Shown here: positions 50,640 through 59,728 of the stretch, in pieces | How the letters are laid out: the number at the start of each line of letters is the position of its first letter | Position numbering within the stretch: position 1 is the first letter of the stretch | NCBI GenBank assembly: GCA_014218215.1 | Contig: CP043652.1 | Span: forward strand, 2,232,001-2,296,000 | Direction of reading: 5' to 3' | DNA length: 64,000 nt | Source: Geodermatophilaceae bacterium NBWT11 | GTDB taxonomy: Bacteria > Actinomycetota > Actinomycetes > Mycobacteriales > Geodermatophilaceae | The notes under the pieces: generated by a model | What the model was told of the DNA's origin: nothing | The model's database searches: none | What the model saw: only the letters and a program-made list of their open reading frames with translations | Made by a program: the position numbers and the translations under genes

Positions 50640-51422
50640 ATGAAGGACAGCACCAGGGTCGTCGCGGTGGTCGTGGCCGCCGTGGCCCAGATCGTCGGGA
50701 GCCCGCTGGGGACGCTGGTCTCCGGCCGCAGCGTCGGGGACGTCAGCGACGGGGCCCGCTCGCTGGTCACCCCGGCCGGCTGGGCGTTCTCGATCTGGGG
50801 GCTGGTCTTCCTGGGCTCGCTGGCCTGGGCGGTGTACCAGGCCCTGCCCGCCCAGCGCACCCGGTCGGTCCACCGCCGCACCGGGTGGCCGCTGACTGCG
50901 GCGTTCGCCGGCAACGCGGTCTGGGAGACCGTCTACCCGCTCGGCGGGGCGTGGCAGTACGTCGCCCAGGTGCTGATCTTCGGGATCACCGCCGCGGCCG
51001 CCGTCGGGTTCGCCCGGCTCCAGGACCTGGACGCCCGCGGCGAGGTCGCCGGCCTGGCCCGGGTGCTGCCCGCGGCGACGGCCGGCCTCCTCCTGGGCTG
51101 GGTGACCGTCGCCCCGGTCGCCAACGTGGGCAACACCGGCGTCGCGCTGGGCATCGACCCCGACACCACGTCGTCCCAGGTGTGGGCCGTGGTCGCGATG
51201 GTCGCCGTCGCCGCCATCGGGGCCTTCGTCGTGCTGGCCTCCCGGGTCGCCGCCGGCCCGTTCGCCGCCGCCGTGGTCTGGGGCACCGTGGCGATCGCCG
51301 CCGCCGGGGGGCCGCTGCCGGTCACCGTCGCCGCGCTCGGTGCCGCCGCCGTGGTGCTGGTGTCCCTCGGCGTCCGCGCCGCCGCCCCGCAGGTCAGCGC
51401 CCGCACCCTGCTCGTCGGCTGA
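50640..51422 (+). CDS. TspO/MBR-like membrane protein
   Basis: A 260-residue protein with seven or so hydrophobic segments. LVTPAGWAFSIWGLVFLGSLAWAVYQALPAQR is the tryptophan-containing first-helix region of TspO/MBR relatives, though longer than the classic about 160-residue form. ATG 50640 has GAGGAG upstream. Divergent from a MarR regulator that likely controls it. Possible transporter or tetrapyrrole/redox sensor; assignment is tentative. Confidence 0.6.
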   Translation: MKDSTRVVAVVVAAVAQIVGSPLGTLVSGRSVGDVSDGARSLVTPAGWAFSIWGLVFLGSLAWAVYQALPAQRTRSVHRRTGWPLTAAFAGNAVWETVYPLGGAWQYVAQVLIFGITAAAAVGFARLQDLDARGEVAGLARVLPAATAGLLLGWVTVAPVANVGNTGVALGIDPDTTSSQVWAVVAMVAVAAIGAFVVLASRVAAGPFAAAVVWGTVAIAAAGGPLPVTVAALGAAAVVLVSLGVRAAAPQVSARTLLVG

Positions 51423-51461
51423 CCCACCCCGCCCGCGGCGTCGATCAGCTCCGACGAGGGA

Positions 51462-51503
51462 CGTGCGTCCTCCTCCACCGGCGTCGGTGGAGGAGGACGC
51501 ACG
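51462..51503. terminator. Bidirectional terminator hairpin
   Basis: An 18-bp perfect stem (51462-51479 with 51486-51503), loop GGCGTC, between convergent genes. Confidence 0.82.
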
Positions 51504-51555
51504 GTGGTCGTCCCACCTGATCGAAGAGCGGGGCCAGGAAGCAGGGGGCGGGGGG

Positions 51556-52068
51556 TCAGGTGGCGAGCTCGATGGCCACCCAGCCGATCAGCACGATGAG
51601 GAGCGGGATCGCGTAGAAGACCAGGGTGGCCCAGCGGGGGGTCCGCACCAGGGGTCGGCCGGTGCGCGGGTCGCGCACCTCGCGGGCCCGGCGGCTGACC
51701 ATGTACGCCGGCGGGATGCCGACGACCAGGCCGGTCGCCAGCCACAGCCAGCCCGAACGGCCCAGGTACGGCTCGTCGAGCAGGACGGCGAAGGCCCCCT
51801 GGCCGATCAGCCAGCCGGCCGCGGCGGCCAGCACCAGGGTGGTCGTCGTCCACCACCACGGCGGCTTGCGGTGCTCGTCGGTGAGGCTGGCCGCGTACTC
51901 CCGCGGCGTGCCGAAGGCCTCGACGGGGTCCTCGCCGGTGTCGGCGACGTGGCTCTCGACCTCGGCGACGATCTCCCCGATCCGGTCCGGCGGGACCTCC
52001 TGCAGGCGCAGGTGCAGCACCAGGGACTGGCCGTAGTCGGTGACGGTGGGCGTGGGGTCGTTGCTCAT
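51556..52068 (-). CDS. Membrane protein downstream of PadR (DUF1700-like N-terminus)
   Basis: A 170-residue protein. The N-terminal soluble part (YGQSLVLHLRLQEVPPDRIGEIVAEVESHVADTGEDPVEAFG) resembles the HAAS/DUF1700 signalling module that often follows PadR regulators. Three membrane helices follow, with a basic loop (SRRAREVRDPRTGRP). ATG start overlaps the padR stop (ATGA). Role unknown; probably a PadR-controlled membrane-stress module. Confidence 0.72.
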   Translation of the reverse strand: MSNDPTPTVTDYGQSLVLHLRLQEVPPDRIGEIVAEVESHVADTGEDPVEAFGTPREYAASLTDEHRKPPWWWTTTTLVLAAAAGWLIGQGAFAVLLDEPYLGRSGWLWLATGLVVGIPPAYMVSRRAREVRDPRTGRPLVRTPRWATLVFYAIPLLIVLIGWVAIELAT

Positions 52069-52409
52069 CGGGTGCTCCTCGGGCTCGGGAACAGGCCGGC
52101 GGCCCGCTCGGTGAACGTGTGCCAGGCGGCTGCCCGGCGCTGCAGGTGGTCGCGGCCGGCGTCGGTGGCGGCGAAGAACTTGCGGCCGGGGCCGCCGACC
52201 CCCTCGCGCCAGGACGACGTCAGCAGTCCGTCGGCCTCCAGCCGGTTGAGCACCGGGTAGAGGGTGCCGCCCTTGACCGCCCCCAGACCCGCGGTCTGCA
52301 GGCGCTGGGCGACCGCGTACCCGTACGTCTCCTCCTCGGCGACGGCGGAGAGCACCGCCAGGGGCAGCACCGCCCGCAGCCACTCGGTGGGCAGTTCGTC
52401 GTCGGCCAT
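52065..52409 (-). CDS. PadR family transcriptional regulator
   Basis: A 114-residue winged-helix protein: LPLAVLSAVAEEETYGYAVAQRL, GTLYPVLNRLEADGLL and GRKFFAATDAGRDHL match PadR N-terminal domains closely. Its own promoter region holds a cluster of CTAG repeats, a probable autoregulatory site. Coupled to the following membrane gene. Confidence 0.9.
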   Translation of the reverse strand: MADDELPTEWLRAVLPLAVLSAVAEEETYGYAVAQRLQTAGLGAVKGGTLYPVLNRLEADGLLTSSWREGVGGPGRKFFAATDAGRDHLQRRAAAWHTFTERAAGLFPSPRSTR

Positions 52410-52451
52410 GACTAGAAGCTAGCGGCCACTAGTCAGGGACACAAGCTAGTC
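52410..52451. promoter_or_regulatory. CTAG cluster, probable PadR operator
   Basis: CTAG occurs four times in about 40 bp (52412, 52419, 52429, 52446), including GACTAG (52410) facing CTAGTC (52429) and a further CTAGTC (52446). CTAG is normally scarce in high-GC genomes, so the cluster is unlikely to be chance. Confidence 0.6.
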
Positions 52452-52536
52452 GCGCCGATGGAACCCGGTTGCGGTCACAACGGTCGCCGTCCCGTCGTTG
52501 GGAGACGTGGGTCACCGGTGGGAGGCTCGGCGGGCC

Positions 52537-54021
<1,485 letters not shown>

Positions 54022-54022
54022 G

Positions 54023-54041
54023 TAAGGTGAGCCTCACCTAA
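54023..54041 (+). promoter_or_regulatory. Iron box (IdeR/DtxR site)
   Basis: TAAGGTGAGCCTCACCTAA is a near-perfect 19-bp palindrome matching the DtxR/IdeR pattern TTAGGTTAGGCTAACCTAA. It starts 1 bp after the malic enzyme stop and ends 18 bp before the lipoprotein start, so it should repress that gene when iron is plentiful. Confidence 0.85.
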
Positions 54042-54059
54042 ACCAGCGGGAGGCTCGAC

Positions 54060-55016
54060 GTGGCACGCAGGAACGGACTCGGCACGGTGGCGCTGGCGGC
54101 GGTGGGGGGTCTCGTCCTGGCCGCCTGTTCGGCGGATCCCGGCCCGGCGGGGGCGCCGGTGGCGGCCACGGACGAGGTGCGGTCGGTGACCCACGCGCTG
54201 GGCACCACCGAGGTGGTCGGCACCCCCGACCGCGTCGTCGTCCTGGACAGCGGCGAGCTCGACGCCGTCACCTCCCTCGGCATCGTCCCGGTGGGCACGG
54301 TGGAGACCGAGGGGCTGCTCGACGAGCTGGCCGGCACCCACGGGTTCGAGGCCGACGACGTCGAGGTCGTCGGCTCGATCTCCGAGCCCGACCTGGAGGC
54401 GGTCGCCGCGCTGCAGCCGGACCTGATCCTGACCAACGCGATCCGGCACGAGGCGATCTACGACCAGCTGTCCGCGCTGGCCCCGACGGTGGTGTCGGCC
54501 GAGCTCGGGGCCGTGTGGCAGGAGAACTTCCTGCTCTGCGCCGAGGCGCTGGGCATGACCGAGCAGGCCGAGGAGATGCTCACCGGCTACGAGACCCGGA
54601 TCGGGGAGATCGCGGCTGCCTGGGGCGACCCGGGCGTCACCGAGGTCGCCGTCCTGCGGTTCATGGGGGGCGGTGAGGTGCGGGCCTACGCCCGCGGCTC
54701 GTTCATCGGCAGCGTGCTCGAGGACGTCGGGTTCACCTGGCCGGCCGCGCTGGACACCACGGAGAACCGGGTGGAGCTGACCCCGGAGTCGCTGGACACG
54801 GTCACCTCCGACGTCGTCTTCTGGTCCCCGGGCTTCTCCGACGCCGGCGCCGCCGAGTCGGCCTCGATCACCTCGGGCGGGCTGTGGACGTCGCTGCCCC
54901 CGGTGCAGGCCGGCGGCGACCACGAGATCGACGACAGCCGCTGGTTCCTGGGCCTGGGCCCGTCGGGCGCCGACCTGGTCCTCGACGACCTCGCGGAGAT
55001 CGCGGCCGCCCGCTGA
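54060..55016 (+). CDS. Iron-siderophore ABC transporter substrate-binding lipoprotein
   Basis: A 318-residue protein with signal peptide and lipobox (GGLVLAACS), then a periplasmic-binding-protein type III (FecB/BtuF-like) fold: PDRVVVLDSGELDAVTSLGIVPVG, EPDLEAVAALQPDLILTN, APTVVSAELG. It captures ferric siderophore outside the membrane. No permease or ATPase is adjacent, so it must work with components encoded elsewhere. GTG 54060 has GGGAGG upstream and an iron box. Confidence 0.88.
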   Translation: MARRNGLGTVALAAVGGLVLAACSADPGPAGAPVAATDEVRSVTHALGTTEVVGTPDRVVVLDSGELDAVTSLGIVPVGTVETEGLLDELAGTHGFEADDVEVVGSISEPDLEAVAALQPDLILTNAIRHEAIYDQLSALAPTVVSAELGAVWQENFLLCAEALGMTEQAEEMLTGYETRIGEIAAAWGDPGVTEVAVLRFMGGGEVRAYARGSFIGSVLEDVGFTWPAALDTTENRVELTPESLDTVTSDVVFWSPGFSDAGAAESASITSGGLWTSLPPVQAGGDHEIDDSRWFLGLGPSGADLVLDDLAEIAAAR

Positions 55017-55037
55017 CGAGAGGCGCCCTCCTCGTCA
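55014..55037. terminator. Hairpin TGACGAG...CTCGTCA after binding-protein gene
   Basis: A 7-bp stem (55014-55020 with 55031-55037) that includes the TGA stop; loop AGGCGCCCTC. Third member of the GACGAG/AGGCGC hairpin family. Confidence 0.45.
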
Positions 55038-55094
55038 CCCGGGCGGGGGGTCGTGCGGTGGACGGGGTGTCGTCGGTGGGACGACGATGGACCC

Positions 55095-55952
55095 GTGCCC
55101 GAGTTGCCCGAGGTGGAGGCGCTGGCCGCGTTCCTGCGGGAGAACGCCGTCGGCAGGGTCGTCACGCGGGTGGACCTCGCGGGGATCCAGACGCTGAAGA
55201 CGTTCGACCCGCCGCTGGTCGCGCTCGCCGGGCTGGAGGTCACGGGCGCGTCCCGGTCGGGCAAGTTCCTCGACCTGGACGTCTCGGGCATCCACCTGGT
55301 GGTGCACCTGGCCCGCGCCGGCTGGCTGCACTGGCGGGCCCAGCTGCCCGAGGCCCCGCCCAAGCCGGGCAAGGGACCGCTGGCGCTGCGCCTGCACCTG
55401 GACGACGGGGCCGGCTTCGACCTCACCGAGCAGGGCACCCGCAAGGGGCTGGCGGTCTACGTCGTCCGGTCGCCGACGGCCGAGGTGCCCGGCATCGCCC
55501 GGCTGGGGCCCGACGCGCTCGCGGTCGACGCCGAGGCGTTCGCGGCCCTGATGGCCGGCCGCAAGGGCCAGCTCAAGGGCGCCCTGACCGACCAGACCCT
55601 GATCTCGGGCATCGGCAACGCCTACTCCGACGAGATCCTGCACATCGCGAAGCTGTCGCCGTTCAAGGGCGCGGACAAGCTGAACGACGACGAGGTGCTC
55701 CGGCTCTACGACGCGATGCGCACCACGCTGGCCGATGCCCTCGAGCGGCAGGTCGGTCAGAAGGCCGCGACGCTCAAGGGCGAGAAGCGGGCGACCATGC
55801 AGGTGCACGCCCGCACCGGGCTCCCCTGCCCGGTCTGCGGGGACACCGTGCGCGAGGTGTCCTTCGCCGACACCTCGCTGCAGTACTGCCCGACGTGCCA
55901 GACCGGCGGCAAGCCGCTGGCCGACCGGCGGATGTCCAAGCTCCTGCGGTGA
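55095..55952 (+). CDS. Fpg/Nei family DNA glycosylase
   Basis: A 285-residue base-excision repair enzyme. GTG 55095 gives the required N-terminus PELPEVE after Met removal, with Pro2 as the nucleophile and Glu3 as acid. The helix-two-turn-helix region has LISGIGNAYSDEILHIAKLSPF. The C-terminal zinc finger is CPVCGD...YCPTC. It excises oxidised bases and nicks the abasic site. The GKGPLALRLHL region and residue pattern fit the actinobacterial Nei-like subgroup, but Fpg versus Nei is uncertain. Confidence 0.92.
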   Translation: MPELPEVEALAAFLRENAVGRVVTRVDLAGIQTLKTFDPPLVALAGLEVTGASRSGKFLDLDVSGIHLVVHLARAGWLHWRAQLPEAPPKPGKGPLALRLHLDDGAGFDLTEQGTRKGLAVYVVRSPTAEVPGIARLGPDALAVDAEAFAALMAGRKGQLKGALTDQTLISGIGNAYSDEILHIAKLSPFKGADKLNDDEVLRLYDAMRTTLADALERQVGQKAATLKGEKRATMQVHARTGLPCPVCGDTVREVSFADTSLQYCPTCQTGGKPLADRRMSKLLR

Positions 55953-55955
55953 AGG

Positions 55956-56011
55956 ACCCCGCTGCCCCCCACGACACGCTCCGCGCGCCGTGGGGCCCTG
56001 CAGCGGGGCCG
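55956..56011. terminator. GC-rich terminator
   Basis: CCCCGCTGC (near 55957) pairs with GCAGCGGGG (near 56001), and an inner CCCCAC with GTGGGG, between convergent genes. Confidence 0.6.
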
Positions 56012-56030
56012 TTCCATCAGGTCAGCTGCA

Positions 56031-56750
56031 TCAGGCGTTCTCGAACGCGACCCTGTCCACCCGGCGGTGGTAGGCCGAACCGATGCGGCCGCCGAGCAGC
56101 GCGCCGATCAGGGTCACCACGAGCACCGCGCCGAGGGCGATGAGCCCCGCGGTGGTGGCGGTGCCGGACTCCACCGGCAGCGCCGGCAGGTTGAGCTGGT
56201 CGAACACGTTGTACTGCGAGCCCAGGACCAGCCCGGCGACGGCGACCAGCACCGTGATGATGACGCCCCACAGCCAGACGCCCAGGCCCTGCTTGGCCCC
56301 GTTGAAGCGGGCCATCCGGCCGGCGACGTACCCACCGGCCAGGTAGGCGAGGAACAGCACGACCAGCAGCGCGATCGCCGCACCCAGGCCGATGCCGGTG
56401 GCCGCCTGGTCGGTGGCGCTCTGGGCGTCGTCGATGGTGGCGTTCAGGCCGAAGGCCAGGCCGGCCGCGGACAGGACCGCCAGCAGGATCACGGCGACGC
56501 CGATCGCCGACAGCCAGCCGAAGAACGCCGTCCCCATGTGCAGGCCGCCGTAGCGGGCCCGCTGCACGGCGGCCATCTCCTTGGCCGTGGTCGGGACGGC
56601 GGCCCCGGTGCGGTCGTCGCGACCGTCGCCGTCCCGGTCGACGGGGTGCTCGGCGTCGGCGACGGGCCGCGCGCCGTGCCGGCCGGAGCCGTCGGCGAGC
56701 TGGTCGGTGGTGGGGTCGTACGGGGTGGCGCCCCGGCTGTCGTCGGCCAT
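56031..56750 (-). CDS. Integral membrane protein, unknown function
   Basis: A 239-residue protein. About 65 hydrophilic residues (Asp/Arg-rich: VDRDGDGRDDRTG) precede four membrane helices: TAFFGWLSAIGVAVILLAVL, IGLGAAIALLVVLFLAYLAG, GVWLWGVIITVLVAVAGLVL and AGLIALGAVLVVTLIGALLG. GGYVAGRMARFNGAKQGLGVWLW lies between helices 2 and 3. Resembles conserved actinobacterial membrane proteins of unknown role. ATG 56750 is the likely start; the frame extends a further 84 bp. Confidence 0.72.
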   Translation of the reverse strand: MADDSRGATPYDPTTDQLADGSGRHGARPVADAEHPVDRDGDGRDDRTGAAVPTTAKEMAAVQRARYGGLHMGTAFFGWLSAIGVAVILLAVLSAAGLAFGLNATIDDAQSATDQAATGIGLGAAIALLVVLFLAYLAGGYVAGRMARFNGAKQGLGVWLWGVIITVLVAVAGLVLGSQYNVFDQLNLPALPVESGTATTAGLIALGAVLVVTLIGALLGGRIGSAYHRRVDRVAFENA

Positions 56751-56845
56751 GGTGGGACTCGTCTCGGTGGGTGCACCGGCGCCTCGGGCGGCTCCGGTCG
56801 TCGGGGATGGGTGCCCGGCCCTCCGCGCGTGCAACCCTGCGTGCC

Positions 56846-57526
56846 GTGTTCGTGACCTTCGACCTGTTCAGCGCCCTCGTCGACAGCCGCACCGGGGCGG
56901 CCGCCGCGCTGGCCGAGATCACCGCCGGCGCGGGGCACCCGGCCGACGGCGGTGAGGTGTACGACGACTGGGACGCCCGCAACAAGGCCTCCCAGCGCGA
57001 CGTCGTCGAGTGGGTGCCCTTCGCCGAGCACTGCCGCCGTTCGCTGGCCGCCACCTGGGCCGCCCGGGGGTGGTCCGACGACCCGACCGCGGCCACCGAC
57101 GCGCTGCTGGCCGGCCTGCCGGACTGGCCGCTGTGGCCCGACGTCGCCGAGGTGCTGGCGGTGCTGGCCCGGGAGCACCGGGTCGGTGTGCTGAGCAACG
57201 TCGACGACGCGCTGTTCGCCCGCACCCGGGTGGCCGGGCTGGTCGACCCGGCGGACCTGGTGAGCAGTGAGCGGGTGCGCGCCTACAAGCCGCACCCGCA
57301 GCTCTACCGGGGTGCGGTGGCCGCCGGGGTGGACGTGCACGTCCCGGCGTCCGCGCGGGACACCCGGGGAGCGCTGGAGGCCGGGCTGGCCGTGGTGCGG
57401 GTGGCCCGCCCCGGGCACCGGGTCGACCCGGCCGGCCCGCAGCCGGAGCGGACCGTGTCCGACCTGCGGGCCCTGCCGGGGGTGCTCGCCGGCCTCAGCG
57501 GACCGCCGTCCACCAGTCGGGGGTGA
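56846..57526 (+). CDS. HAD-superfamily hydrolase (haloacid dehalogenase-like)
   Basis: A 226-residue HAD-type protein, but motif I reads VTFDLFSALVD, with one Asp where classic HAD phosphatases have DxDxT. This resembles the L-2-haloacid dehalogenase subgroup. Motif II is VLSNVDD, and motif III is KPHPQLYRGA. The GTG 56846 start lies just before the first strand. The last 32 bp overlap the convergent MBL-fold gene. Substrate unknown. Confidence 0.75.
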   Translation: MFVTFDLFSALVDSRTGAAAALAEITAGAGHPADGGEVYDDWDARNKASQRDVVEWVPFAEHCRRSLAATWAARGWSDDPTAATDALLAGLPDWPLWPDVAEVLAVLAREHRVGVLSNVDDALFARTRVAGLVDPADLVSSERVRAYKPHPQLYRGAVAAGVDVHVPASARDTRGALEAGLAVVRVARPGHRVDPAGPQPERTVSDLRALPGVLAGLSGPPSTSRG

Positions 57527-58643
57527 CGGGGGTCGAGTCGGTGAGGTCCAGCCGCTCCCCGGGCCGGGGGACGACGACCGGGACGTCGGACCGCGCCGCC
57601 GCCTCGAGCAGCCGGTCGACCGGCTCGGCCCAGCCGTGGAAGGCCAGGTTGAACGTGGCCCAGTGGATCGGCAGGAAGACCCGCCCGCCCAGGTCGCCGT
57701 GCGCGCGGACCGCTTCCTCGGGGTCCATGTGGATGGCGGCCCACGCGGGGCTGTAGGCCCCGATCGGCAGCAGGGTCAGGTCGAAGGGGCCGTGCTGGGC
57801 GCCGATCGCGGCGAACGCCGGGTGGTACCCGGTGTCCCCGCCGAAGAAGACCCGGTGCCGGGGGCCGCGGACCACCCAGGACGACCACAGCGTGTCGTCC
57901 CGGGACAGGCCGCGTCCGGAGAAGTGCCGGGCCTCCACGCAGGTGAGGGTCAGCGGACCGACGGTGTGCGAGCCGGCCCAGTCGAGCTCGACCACGCGGT
58001 CGGCGGGGACGCCCCAGCCCCGCAGGTGCTCCCCGATGCCCAGCGGGACGACGAACGGGGCGGACTGCTCCGTCACGAGCCGGCGGACGGTGGGCAGGTC
58101 GAGGTGGTCGTAGTGGTCGTGGCTGATCAGCACCGCGTCGACCTGGGGGATCTCCTCCAGCGGCCCGGGGACCGGGTGCAGCCGGCGCGGCCCGAGGGTC
58201 GCCGAGGGGGAGACCCGCTCGCCCCACACCGGGTCGACGAGCACCCGGTGGCCGTCGACCTCGAGCAGGGCGCTGGCGTGGCCGTACCAGGTGACGGCGA
58301 GGTCGGCGGCCTGTGCGGGCACCTCAGGGCGCACCAGCGGCACGGACCCGCTGGGGACGCCGGCCCCCCGGCCCTCGCGCAGCTGCTTGAGCAGGGCTCC
58401 GCGGGAACCCGGCTCCATCGTCGGGGTGGGCACCGTGTTGCGGAACTTGCCCTCGGAGAACTGGGGGGACCCGGTGACCAGGGGGCGCAGCCTGCGACGG
58501 CGCGCACCGATCTGGGTCGGGACGCCCCAGGCGGCCCGGCCCAGCAGTGCGGCGGGGACGGCGGCGGCCGCGGTCAGGGCGGCGGCGGCGAGGGCCGAGG
58601 TGAGGGAGCTGCGGCGGGGGTCAGGTGACACGCCCTCCAGCAT
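57495..58643 (-). CDS. MBL-fold metallo-hydrolase (NAPE-PLD-like)
   Basis: A 382-residue protein with an N-terminal hydrophobic segment (residues about 14-36), so membrane-anchored or exported. The metallo-beta-lactamase motif is SHDHYDHLD (HxHxDH), with FFGGDTGYHPAF and LPIHWATFNLAFH supplying further metal ligands. The TWYGHASALLEVDG and EARHFSGRGL stretches resemble NAPE-hydrolysing phospholipase D and related proteins. Actual substrate unknown. Confidence 0.85.
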   Translation of the reverse strand: MLEGVSPDPRRSSLTSALAAAALTAAAAVPAALLGRAAWGVPTQIGARRRRLRPLVTGSPQFSEGKFRNTVPTPTMEPGSRGALLKQLREGRGAGVPSGSVPLVRPEVPAQAADLAVTWYGHASALLEVDGHRVLVDPVWGERVSPSATLGPRRLHPVPGPLEEIPQVDAVLISHDHYDHLDLPTVRRLVTEQSAPFVVPLGIGEHLRGWGVPADRVVELDWAGSHTVGPLTLTCVEARHFSGRGLSRDDTLWSSWVVRGPRHRVFFGGDTGYHPAFAAIGAQHGPFDLTLLPIGAYSPAWAAIHMDPEEAVRAHGDLGGRVFLPIHWATFNLAFHGWAEPVDRLLEAAARSDVPVVVPRPGERLDLTDSTPVTPDWWTAVR

Positions 58644-58664
58644 CCCCGCCGGGAGCGCTCCGCG

Positions 58665-59591
58665 TCAGCTGGGGGTGGGCGTCGCCAGCGGGGAGGGGCT
58701 GGTCTCCGTGGGCTCGGTCGTGGGCTCCGGGGTCGGCTCGGGGGTCGGCTCGGTCGTGGGCGCCGGGACCGACTCGGAGGTGGTCGTCGGCGGGGTGGTC
58801 GACGGCGGTGCCGTCGTCGTCGGCGCCGTGGTCGTCGGCTCGGTCGACGTCGGCGTCGGCTCGCTGGTCGTCGGTTCCGTGGTGGTGGGCTCGGTGGTGG
58901 TCGGTGCCGTGGTGGTCGGTGCCGTGGTCGTCGGCCCGGTCGTCGTGGGGACCGGCTCGGTCGTCGTCGGCGTGGCGGTGGTCTCCCGGGCCGACGCGGT
59001 GGTCGGCGCGGTGGTCGGCTCGGGCACCGGCTCGGGGGCCGGCACCGCGACGGTGGGCTCCTCGACCTCGGCCTCCTGGGGCACCTCGACGGGGGCCTCC
59101 ACCGGCGCCTCGGCCCGGTCCTCCACCGACGGCTCGGGCGCCGACGTCGGCACGGTCGTGGTGGCGCCGGTGTCGACGTCCCCGGGCTCGACGGGCGCGG
59201 ACGGGACCACGGACGCCGGCGGGGTGAGGGCACCGGTGGCCACCGGGGCGTCCACCGTGGTCTCCGCGGCACTGGTCGCCACGGCACTGGTCTCCTCGCC
59301 CGGGCCGGCGAGGAACTCGGCCTGCCCGGCCTGGCTGGGGTCGGTGGGGGTGGAGTCGGAGGGGGAGGCGACGGCGAGCACCGTCAGGCCCCCTGCTGCG
59401 ACGACCCCGACGCCCAGGGCGACGGCGGCCGGGGCGACCCGCCGGGCCACGGTCGGCCGCCGGGGGCCGACGGTCAGGGGCTCGGCGTCGGGCACCAGGT
59501 CGGCGACGATCACGACCGGGGTGTCCCCGGTGTCGGCGTGCCGGCCGTAGACCTCGGCGTCGGGGTCGAACCCGTCCTCGGTGGCTGCCAT
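58665..59591 (-). CDS. Membrane-anchored Thr/Pro/Glu-rich surface protein
   Basis: A 308-residue protein. The cytoplasmic N-terminus (MAATEDGFDPDAEVYGRHAD...) has a membrane helix near residues 48-70 (VAPAAVALGVGVVAAGG). The outer part is low complexity; from about residue 195, TTTAPTTTEPTT-type units repeat and end PLATPTPS. No enzyme domain. A stalk or mucin-like surface protein, a possible target for O-glycosylation (inference). Alone between an MBL-fold gene and an ABC exporter. Confidence 0.75.
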   Translation of the reverse strand: MAATEDGFDPDAEVYGRHADTGDTPVVIVADLVPDAEPLTVGPRRPTVARRVAPAAVALGVGVVAAGGLTVLAVASPSDSTPTDPSQAGQAEFLAGPGEETSAVATSAAETTVDAPVATGALTPPASVVPSAPVEPGDVDTGATTTVPTSAPEPSVEDRAEAPVEAPVEVPQEAEVEEPTVAVPAPEPVPEPTTAPTTASARETTATPTTTEPVPTTTGPTTTAPTTTAPTTTEPTTTEPTTSEPTPTSTEPTTTAPTTTAPPSTTPPTTTSESVPAPTTEPTPEPTPEPTTEPTETSPSPLATPTPS

Positions 59592-59728
59592 GACCTGCCC
59601 CTCCCGTCGTCCGGACCCGGTGGTCCGCCCCCGACTGCACCACGGATCAGCGCCCCGTGCCGGACGGCCGGGGCGCTGACCTGCGTATTCGTCGCTGTGC
59701 GTCAGGTGACGCGCACTGCCTGTGCCTG

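Noticed and set aside
58860-58960. Short repeated DNA units resembling a repeat array
   Set aside because: They encode Thr/Pro-rich protein repeats in frame; there is no spacer-repeat structure of a CRISPR array.
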